DNA from: Micrococcales bacterium | GTDB lineage: Bacteria; Actinomycetota; Actinomycetes; Actinomycetales; Cellulomonadaceae | Direction of reading: 5' to 3' | Length of the DNA stretch: 32,847 nucleotides | Assembly: GCA_029267995.1 (NCBI GenBank) | Contig: JAJUHG010000005.1 | Span: 1-32,847, forward strand | Shown here: one piece after another, positions 25,598-32,847 of the stretch | Layout: every line of letters starts with the position of its first letter | Numbering within the stretch: the stretch's first letter is position 1 | The notes under the pieces: model-generated | Told to the model about the DNA's origin: nothing | The model's database searches: none | What the model saw: only the letters and a program-made list of their open reading frames with translations | Made by a program: the position numbers and the translations under genes

Positions 25598-28500
25598 TCA
25601 GCACCAGATCGGCGCCCACGGCGGAGCAGGTGCACGCGGCGGCGTCACATGCTTCGGCGGCCCGGCGTGCTTGGGCGGCTTCGGGTGCTTGGGCGGCTTG
25701 GGCCCCGGGTCCTTCGGCGGCTTCGGGTCCTTCGGCGGCTTCGGGTGCTTGGGCGGCTTGGGCTTCGGGTGCTTGTGCTTGCCCGTGACCTCGAGGGACG
25801 CCGTCGCGCTCGACGGAGCGACCTCGGCCGAGCCGAGGTACCTCGCCTCGACCCGGTGGGTGCCCTTCTTGAGGTGGGTCGGCAACGCGATGCCGGCCAG
25901 CCCCGAGCTCAGCTCGACCGTCCCGAACCGCTTGCCGTCGAGCATGAAGCGGACCTTGCCCTCGACCGGGACCCCGTCCGCCACGACGTGCGCGACCGCG
26001 ACGGACGACTGCCCCTTCGAGACCTTGTCAGGGGTCAGCACGAGCGTCGTCGTCGAGTCCACGGGTCCGCTCGGCTCGCCCTCGGTGACCGTCACAGCGA
26101 CGCGCACCTGCGTCCCGGACGGCGCCGCGGTGAGCACGAGCACGGTCTCGCCGACGACGTCGTCGGGCACGGTGAGCGACAGGCTCGCCGCCCCGTCCGT
26201 GACGGGGACGTCGTCGAAGGACACGGCCGAACCCTCCCACTCGACCGACAGGCTCGTGTTGAGCGGGCTGCCGAGCGAGGTCAGGTCCAGACCCGCGACG
26301 TCGAGCGTGAGCGACCCGCCCTGCTCGACCGTCTGCCCGGCCTGCGGCACCTGGACCGCCCGGCGCGCGAAGCTCGGCACGAGCGGGTTGTGGGCCGAGA
26401 CGTAGGCGATCCACGCGTCACGGTCGAGCAGACCCGAGTCGCGCGTGTCGGTCCCCTCGCGGAACACCCGGAAGTTGTCCCCGCCCTGGAGCAGGAAGTT
26501 GAACGTCCCGACCCGGTACTCCCCCGCAGGGTCGACCGGGGCACCGTCGACCCACAGCCCCGTGATCCGTTCACCGGCGGGCGCGTCGGGGTCGAAGGTG
26601 TAGGAGACGTTCGCCGAGAGACCCAGCTGCAGGTACGCCCGGGACGGGATCGTGCCGTCCTCGTTCGTCTGCCCCTGCTGCTCGAGCATCTCGACCAGCT
26701 GGGCGCCCGTGAGCGTCGTCGTGCCGAGGTTGTTGAGGAACGGCAGGACCGCGTTCGCCTCCGCGTAGGTGATCTCACCGGCGAACAGCTCGGCCCGCAG
26801 GCCACCCGGGTTCACGACGCCGATCTGCGCGCCCCCGAACGCCTCGTCCGCGAGCGTGTCGAGCAGCGCGTCCGCGACGAGGTTGCCCAGGGTCGACTCG
26901 CTCGCCCGGTCGTCCCGGCCCGAGGTCGGGTCAGGCCCAGGGCCGACGTACACACCGTCGACGTAGGAGCCGCCCGAGAACGCCGTCGTGATGTCGGCAG
27001 CCGCCGCACCGACGACCTGCGACCCGATCTCCTCGGCCACCTCGAGGGCGTCCTCGACGATCTGCGCGACCTCGGCGACCCGCGGGAACGTCGCGACGAG
27101 ATCCTCGACGGGCGTCGAGGTGAGCGGCACGATCTGGCTCGTGTGCTCGAGCACCTCGCCGGTCTCACGGTCGACGCTCAGCACGATCTGCCCGACCGCC
27201 GAGCCGTACTCGCCCGCCTGCATGACCGGCCGCGTCCGGCCCGCCTCGCCCGGGACGGGCGCCTCGAAGGCGTACCGGCCGTTCGTGTGACCGTTGAGGA
27301 TCGCGTCGACCTCGGGGCTGATGCCCTCGACGATCGAGGCGAAGGTCTCCGAGTCCGCGACGGCGTCCTCGAGGGTCGCCCCCTCCTCCTCGATCACCGG
27401 CGAACCCTCGTGCAGGGTCGCGAGCAGGACCTGCGCCTCGCCGTTCGACTCGTCACCGTCGCTCAGCTGGGCCGCGACACGGTTGACCGCCTCGACCGGG
27501 TCCCCGAAGTCGAGGCCCTCGACGCCCGCGGGGAGCACGAGCGAGGGGACCTCCTGCGTCACGGCACCGATCACCCCGACGCTCACCCCGTCGACGTCGA
27601 AGATCGCGTACTCGGCGAGCACGGGCGTCGTCGTCCCCTCGGCGTAGATGTTCGCCGCGAGGTAGGGCCACTGCGCGTTGCGGTCACCGTCGGGGCCGAT
27701 CACCCGGTCCACGAGGTCGGCGAAGCCCTGGTCGAGCTCGTGGTTGCCGACCGCCGAGACGTCGAGCTCGAGCGCGTTGAGCACGTCGATCGTCGGCTGG
27801 TCCTGCTGGACCGAGGACGCGAACTCGCTCGCCCCGATGTTGTCGCCCGCGGACCACAGCAGCGTGCTGTCCTCGCCGCCCGCGGCGCGCAGCTCCTCGA
27901 TCGTCCCGGCCCACACCGCGGTCGAGGAGTTGATACGACCGTGGAAGTCGTTGAAGCCCAGGAGGTTCAGGTCGAGGACCTGCGAGTCGCCGTCGTCGGC
28001 CGGGTCGAAGCCCACGATCACGGGATCGTGGTCGGACGAACGGAACACCGAGGTGTCATAGAGGTCCGTCACGTTGTAGTTGTGCCGCGAGTACTCGAGG
28101 GCGAGCGCCTCGACGGCGTTGATGTTCCACACGTCGACACCCGTCACGCTCGCGTCCGCGGCGGCCGAGGCGAAGATGTGGTCGAGCGAGCCGACCTCCC
28201 CGCCGAACACGTACGTCGACTCACCAGTCTTGGGCGCCTGGTTCACGTACCCGGCCGCCTCGACGACCTTGACCGGGTCCTCGTGGGAGTAGGAGTTGAA
28301 GTCACCCAGGAGGAAGACATGGTCCGTGCCGACCTGCGTCGCGACGTCGTCGGCGAACGCGACGAGCGCCTCGGCCTGCGCGACGCGCGCGGCGTTGTAC
28401 GCACCCTGGCCGTCGCCCTGGTCGGCGTCGTCACCGGTCGCCCCGCCCGAGCTCTTGGACTTGAAGTGGTTGACGACCGCGAGGAACTCCCCACCGTCGG

Positions 28501-30484
28501 CCCCCACGGGCCGGAACGCCTGGGCGAGCGGCTCACGGGCGTTCGTGAACGCGGGGTCGTCGAGCAGGATGTGCGAGTCCCCCACGAGCTCGACCGCGTC
28601 CGTCCGGTAGATGAACGCCGTGCGGATGACGTCCTCCTCGGCAGGGGTCTCGGCGGGCGAGGGTGCGTAGCCCCAGACCTCGGAGCCCTCGGCCTCGTTG
28701 AGCGCCGCGACGAGGGTCGCGAGCGCGAAGTCACGGTCCTTGCCGAACGGCGCGGAGTTCTCGATCTCCTGCAGGCCCACGACGTCCGCGCCGAGCGCCG
28801 TGATGGCCGCGACGATCTTGGCCTCCTGGCGCTCGAGGTTCGCCACGTCGGCCGCACCGCGGGCAAGGCAGCCACCGCTGACCGTCACGGGGTTGCCCTC
28901 ACGGTCGGTGTAGTACGTGCACCCGGTGAGCTCGTCGCCCGTGGTCGCGAAGTAGTTCAGGACGTTGAACGTCGCGATCTGCACCGTCCCGCCGACGTCC
29001 TCGGGCGCCGCGGTGCGGGTGTTGTCGAACGAGGCCGGCTGGACCTCGTCCGCGTTGTCGGGCGTCAGGTGCGTCGTGGGCTGGACCTTCCACGCGTCGT
29101 TGCGGAAGTCGAGCACGACGGGCCGTTCAAAGGTCGCGGCCGCGCCTGTGCGCACGGGGTTGTCGAGCGAGAGGTAGGGCAGCGGGATGTTCTTGTTCGC
29201 CCCGCCGTTCGCGCTGGACAGGAAGTTGATCGACGCGCCGTCGTCGAGCACGAGGCGGCGCGCGGCGTTGTCGGCGATCACGGCGGCCTGCTCGGCACTG
29301 CCCGGGTCCGCGACGTCGGTCGGCACGACGAGCGGAGTCGCGCCCGCCGCGAGGACGATCTCGCCGTACTGGTTGGTCGGGTACACGTCGGAGACCGTGA
29401 AGTCACCCTCGAGGTCGAGCAGCATGCCCTCGAGCACCTCACGCTCGGCCTCGGTCGCGGGGTACGTGGTCACGGTCGGCTTGACCGCCTCGGCGGGCTC
29501 GTCGAGCACCTCGACCTCGGACACCGCGATCTCGGTGAGCCCGAAGAACTCGACGACCTCACCCGTGACGCGCACGTGGTCGCCGATCTCGACGTCGGTC
29601 GAGCCGTAGGCGAACACGGCGTGCGAGGCGTCGTGGCTCTCGTCGAGGTCGCCGCCCGTGCCCGCGGTCTGCAGGTAGAAGCCGTCGAAGCCGCCCGTGG
29701 GGTACACCGCGGTCACGACACCCGTGGTCGTCACGGTCTGCCCCGCGACGGGGCTCGCGGCACCCGTGCCCTGGATCTCGGCGATCGAGAGCTCCTCGGG
29801 GTCGCCGGGGTCGCCGCTTGAGCCGCCTGAGGCGGTCGGCGTGATGTCGTCGGAGAGCGTGAAGTCAGCCGCGTTGTTGTCGGTGTCGATCCCGTCGGTG
29901 CGCTGGAACGACGGCGCGTCGGCGTTGCTCGAGGGCGCCGCGGCGGCCGCGGTCTCGAAGGTGTTCGACGTGCCGTAGCCGAGCAGGTCGACGACGACGC
30001 CGCCCGTGGTCACCGAGCCGGGGGCAAAGGACTGCGCGGTCGTGACGTTCGCGAGCAGGATCGTGCCGGTCGTGCCCGAGGGGTTGATCGAGCCGGAGAC
30101 GTCCGGGGTCGGCAGGTCGGCCCCGTTCGTACCGTTCGAGCCCCCTGCGACGAGGAAGTACCCGCCCGCAGGGATCGTCCCGCTGAGCGGGGTCACACCC
30201 GTGAACGAGCCGGTCCCCGTGGCCGAGCGGTACTGCAAGGACCACCCGGTCAGGTCGACGTCGGTGTCGGTCGGGTTGAACAGCTCGACGAACTTGCGGT
30301 TGAACTGCGCGCCGGAGCTTCCTCCGGACAGGAACGCCTCGTTGATGACGACTCCCGAACCGTCCGGGGCGGCCATCGCGGGCTGGACGCCCACGAGGCC
30401 GAGGCCGACGGCGAGGCCCGCGACGAGGGCAAGCAGCGGTCGGCGGAAGGTTTGTCGGGTTCGTGCGGCTCGTGCTGGGGACAC
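25598..30484 (-). CDS. Secreted multidomain nuclease/5'-nucleotidase: signal peptide, LTD, OB-fold-like region, ExeM/NucH-type endonuclease, UshA-like calcineurin phosphoesterase and 5'-nucleotidase C-terminal domain, Ig-like repeats, Lys/Pro/His tail
   Basis: GTG at 30484 preceded by GAGGAG; VVINEAFLSGG...FVELFNPTDTDVDLTGWSLQYRS (LTD); QIATFNVLNYFATT...VVGLQEIEN...LLGDFNSY...SSDHDPVIVGF (EEP); LGFNDFHGRI...AVGNHELDQG...NGHTNGRY (5'-nucleotidase); GVVNPGGLRAELFAGEITYAEANAVLPFLNNL. Confidence 0.94.
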   Translation of the reverse strand: MSPARAARTRQTFRRPLLALVAGLAVGLGLVGVQPAMAAPDGSGVVINEAFLSGGSSGAQFNRKFVELFNPTDTDVDLTGWSLQYRSATGTGSFTGVTPLSGTIPAGGYFLVAGGSNGTNGADLPTPDVSGSINPSGTTGTILLANVTTAQSFAPGSVTTGGVVVDLLGYGTSNTFETAAAAAPSSNADAPSFQRTDGIDTDNNAADFTLSDDITPTASGGSSGDPGDPEELSIAEIQGTGAASPVAGQTVTTTGVVTAVYPTGGFDGFYLQTAGTGGDLDESHDASHAVFAYGSTDVEIGDHVRVTGEVVEFFGLTEIAVSEVEVLDEPAEAVKPTVTTYPATEAEREVLEGMLLDLEGDFTVSDVYPTNQYGEIVLAAGATPLVVPTDVADPGSAEQAAVIADNAARRLVLDDGASINFLSSANGGANKNIPLPYLSLDNPVRTGAAATFERPVVLDFRNDAWKVQPTTHLTPDNADEVQPASFDNTRTAAPEDVGGTVQIATFNVLNYFATTGDELTGCTYYTDREGNPVTVSGGCLARGAADVANLERQEAKIVAAITALGADVVGLQEIENSAPFGKDRDFALATLVAALNEAEGSEVWGYAPSPAETPAEEDVIRTAFIYRTDAVELVGDSHILLDDPAFTNAREPLAQAFRPVGADGGEFLAVVNHFKSKSSGGATGDDADQGDGQGAYNAARVAQAEALVAFADDVATQVGTDHVFLLGDFNSYSHEDPVKVVEAAGYVNQAPKTGESTYVFGGEVGSLDHIFASAAADASVTGVDVWNINAVEALALEYSRHNYNVTDLYDTSVFRSSDHDPVIVGFDPADDGDSQVLDLNLLGFNDFHGRINSSTAVWAGTIEELRAAGGEDSTLLWSAGDNIGASEFASSVQQDQPTIDVLNALELDVSAVGNHELDQGFADLVDRVIGPDGDRNAQWPYLAANIYAEGTTTPVLAEYAIFDVDGVSVGVIGAVTQEVPSLVLPAGVEGLDFGDPVEAVNRVAAQLSDGDESNGEAQVLLATLHEGSPVIEEEGATLEDAVADSETFASIVEGISPEVDAILNGHTNGRYAFEAPVPGEAGRTRPVMQAGEYGSAVGQIVLSVDRETGEVLEHTSQIVPLTSTPVEDLVATFPRVAEVAQIVEDALEVAEEIGSQVVGAAAADITTAFSGGSYVDGVYVGPGPDPTSGRDDRASESTLGNLVADALLDTLADEAFGGAQIGVVNPGGLRAELFAGEITYAEANAVLPFLNNLGTTTLTGAQLVEMLEQQGQTNEDGTIPSRAYLQLGLSANVSYTFDPDAPAGERITGLWVDGAPVDPAGEYRVGTFNFLLQGGDNFRVFREGTDTRDSGLLDRDAWIAYVSAHNPLVPSFARRAVQVPQAGQTVEQGGSLTLDVAGLDLTSLGSPLNTSLSVEWEGSAVSFDDVPVTDGAASLSLTVPDDVVGETVLVLTAAPSGTQVRVAVTVTEGEPSGPVDSTTTLVLTPDKVSKGQSSVAVAHVVADGVPVEGKVRFMLDGKRFGTVELSSGLAGIALPTHLKKGTHRVEARYLGSAEVAPSSATASLEVTGKHKHPKPKPPKHPKPPKDPKPPKDPGPKPPKHPKPPKHAGPPKHVTPPRAPAPPWAPIWC
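25601..25780 (-). repeat. Degenerate short repeats encoding a Lys/Pro/His tail
   Basis: KHKHPKPKPPKHPKPPKDPKPPKDPGPKPPKHPKPPKHAGPPKHVTPPRAPAPPWAPIWC*. Confidence 0.85.
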
Positions 30485-30744
30485 CGGGTTCTCCTCGCTC
30501 GTGGCTGACGAAGTCAGGCTGGGCGGCCTCGGTGGCCCGCGCGTGAACGCACGATGGCCGGAGCGCGAGCATCCTCGGTCGCCGCATCCCTCGGGGGCGC
30601 GCCCGTGCAGGCGGTCCCCGCCGCCGAGTATTCGCCCGGTTCGCCCGTTTCGCACCTCGAGAGCATGTTGAGCCCTTGGTCCTGCCCGTCCGCCTGGCGC
30701 TGGCTAGCATTCTTGGCAAGCCACGCTCGACCCGAGGAGCGCCC

Positions 30745-32817
30745 ATGGACACGGCGACGACGCCCCAGATCCGCAACGTTGCCCTCGTGGGGCACGCCGG
30801 GAGCGGCAAGACGACGCTCGTCGAGGCGCTCCTGCATCGCGCGGGCGTGACGACCCGCCCGGGTCGGGTCGAGGACGGCACGACCGTGACCGACCACGAG
30901 CCCGAGGCGATCGCGCACGGCATCTCCCTCTCGGCGAACCTCGCGCCCATGACGTGGACGTGCGCGACGGGGGCGACCACGAGGATCAACCTCATCGACA
31001 CCCCCGGCTTCGCGGACTTCGCGGGGGCGACCGACGCGGCGCTCGCGGTCGCCGACCTTGCGGTCGTGGTGGTGAGCGCGGTCGACGGGGTCGAGGTAGG
31101 CACCGAGCAGGTGTGGGCGCAGTGCGAGGCCGCGGGGATCCCGCGGCTGATCTTTGTCACGAAGGAGGACCGCCCACGCGCGGACTTCCACGCGGTGCTC
31201 GCCGAGCTGCGGGCGCGCTTCGGGACGGGGGTCGTCCCGCTCCAGCTCCCGCTCGGGGAGGAGGAGTCGTTGCACGGCGTCGCGGACGTGCTCACCGAGG
31301 AGTCCTTCGACTACGACGCGAGCGGGCAGGCGCGGCCGGCCGAGGCGCCCGACGACGTCGCCGCGGAGCAGCACGAGCTCCACGAGCAGGTCACCGAGGA
31401 GATCGTCTCGGGCGACGACGACGCGCTCGAGCGGTACCTCTCGGGCGAGGTGCCCTCGGCGAGCGAGCTCGAGACCTCGCTCGCGCACGAGGTCCTCGCG
31501 GGCACCGCGTTCCCCGTGCTGCTCGGTTCGGCCTTGACCGGGGTCGGCGTCGACCAGCTCGCGGAGTACGTGTGCGAGCTCGGCCCCTCCCCCGCGGACC
31601 GGCCGACGACGCTCATGGCGGGGGATACCGAGGTCGAGGTCACGGCCGACCCCGCGGGCGAGCCCGCGCTGCTCGTGTTCCGCACCGTGACCGACCCCTT
31701 CGTGGGCCAGCTCTCGCTGTTCAAGGTGCTCTCGGGGACCGTGCGCAACGACATGCGTCTGGTCAACGCGACGACCGGTCAGGAGGAGCGGCTGCACGGG
31801 CTGTTCTTCCTGCGCGGCAAGGAGCACCTGCCGACGACGACGGTCGTGGCCGGGGACATCGCCGCCGCACCCAAGCTCGCCGGCTCCCCGACAGGTTCGG
31901 TGCTCGCTCTCGGGAAGGTCCCGCTGCGCTTCCGCGGCTTGCCCGAGCGTGGCACTCCGTACGCGGTCGCGCTCCAGCCCGCGACGCAGGCCGACGACGA
32001 CAAGCTCTCCGCGGCGCTTGCGAAGCTCGTCGCGGAGGACCCGACGCTGCGCGTCGAGCGGGTCGGCGGGGCGGGTGCGGGCCAGACGGTCATGCGCGGT
32101 CTGGGTGACGTGCACGTCACGGTCGCGATCGAGCGGCTCGCGCGCAAGTTCGGCGTCGAGGTGCGGACCGAACCGGTCAAGGTCGCCTACCGCGAGACGA
32201 TCACCCGGCCGACCGAGGCCGAGGGGCGGCTCAAGAAGCAGTCGGGCGGGCACGGCCAGTTCGCGATCGCCCAGCTGCGCCTGCGCCCGCTCGAGCGGGG
32301 CGCGGGCGTGACATTCAAGGACTCGGTCGTGGGCGGCGCGATCCCGCGCAACTACATCCCTGCGGTCGAGCGGGGCGTGCGCGAGGCGATGGCGGCGGGC
32401 GGGCCGCGCGGCTTCGAGGTCGTCGACGTCGAGGTCGAGTGCTACGACGGCAAGCACCACTCGGTCGACTCCTCCGAGATGGCGTTCCGCACTGCGGCGG
32501 TGCTCGGGGTCAAGGAGGCGCTCGCGAAGGGGGGCACGACCGTGCTCGAGCCGGTCTGCACGGTGCGCGTGCGGGTCCCCACGGCGCAGCAGGGCGACGT
32601 CATGGGCGACCTGTCGGCAAGGCGCGGGCGCATCTCCTCGACGGACGTGCTCGACGGTGACGTGTGCCAGATCGAGGCGCTCGTACCGGAGGCCGAGCTG
32701 ACCCGCTACGTCGCCGACCTGCGCTCGATCACGGGCGGTCACGGGGAGTTCGACACCGAGTTCTCGCACTACGAGCCCGTGCCCGACCACCTCGTCGCCA
32801 AGCTCACCGAGTCCTGA
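30745..32817 (+). CDS. Elongation factor G-like protein (EF-G2 type)
   Basis: IRNVALVGHAGSGKTTLVEALLHRAGV...NLIDTPGFADFAGATDAALAVADLAVVVVSAVDGVEVGTEQVW; EF-G domains IV/V (YRETITRPTEAEGRLKKQSGGHGQFA, GDVMGDLSARRGRI). Confidence 0.95.
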   Translation: MDTATTPQIRNVALVGHAGSGKTTLVEALLHRAGVTTRPGRVEDGTTVTDHEPEAIAHGISLSANLAPMTWTCATGATTRINLIDTPGFADFAGATDAALAVADLAVVVVSAVDGVEVGTEQVWAQCEAAGIPRLIFVTKEDRPRADFHAVLAELRARFGTGVVPLQLPLGEEESLHGVADVLTEESFDYDASGQARPAEAPDDVAAEQHELHEQVTEEIVSGDDDALERYLSGEVPSASELETSLAHEVLAGTAFPVLLGSALTGVGVDQLAEYVCELGPSPADRPTTLMAGDTEVEVTADPAGEPALLVFRTVTDPFVGQLSLFKVLSGTVRNDMRLVNATTGQEERLHGLFFLRGKEHLPTTTVVAGDIAAAPKLAGSPTGSVLALGKVPLRFRGLPERGTPYAVALQPATQADDDKLSAALAKLVAEDPTLRVERVGGAGAGQTVMRGLGDVHVTVAIERLARKFGVEVRTEPVKVAYRETITRPTEAEGRLKKQSGGHGQFAIAQLRLRPLERGAGVTFKDSVVGGAIPRNYIPAVERGVREAMAAGGPRGFEVVDVEVECYDGKHHSVDSSEMAFRTAAVLGVKEALAKGGTTVLEPVCTVRVRVPTAQQGDVMGDLSARRGRISSTDVLDGDVCQIEALVPEAELTRYVADLRSITGGHGEFDTEFSHYEPVPDHLVAKLTES

Positions 32818-32847
32818 CCCGGACCGCCCACCCCGCACCGCGGCGCG

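Noticed and set aside
25649-29821. 1390-aa plus-strand ORF opposite the nuclease
   Set aside because: Arg/Asp/Val-rich low-complexity antisense reading, an artefact of high GC; the minus strand carries clear domain motifs.
30514-32838. 774-aa minus-strand ORF
   Set aside because: Antisense shadow of the EF-G-like gene.

Overview
High-GC actinobacterial chromosomal segment, mostly ordinary housekeeping and accessory genes. From left to right: a dipeptide/oligopeptide ABC transporter locus (SBP, two permeases, and an ATPase cut by the window edge) with an oppositely oriented PH-domain membrane gene inside it; a DEAD-box helicase; a CBS-pair protein and an SDR; a DUF2975/HTH pair behind an unusual four-motif palindromic promoter; twin decapeptide-repeat/collagen-like surface protein genes, one frameshifted, flanking a TIGR01777 epimerase and an MFS gene; GNAT, an N-terminally truncated RclA-like reductase and DUF1801; ArfB-like, chorismate mutase, SdpI-like and YtoQ genes; an MFS relic truncated at both ends and joined to a VOC relic behind a perfect TetR-type palindrome; VOC; a higBA toxin-antitoxin cassette apparently inserted at the 3' end of ychF with a displaced native ychF end; rmuC; a YgjV-GNAT-like fusion; Gfo/Idh/MocA; a ~1.6k-aa secreted nuclease/5'-nucleotidase; and an EF-G-like GTPase. 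I see no convincing wholly new multigene system. The most notable signals are the ychF/higBA junction, the DUF2975/HTH operator, the twin repeat-protein genes and several gene-truncation junctions. All calls come from reading the sequence and translations; no searches were run.
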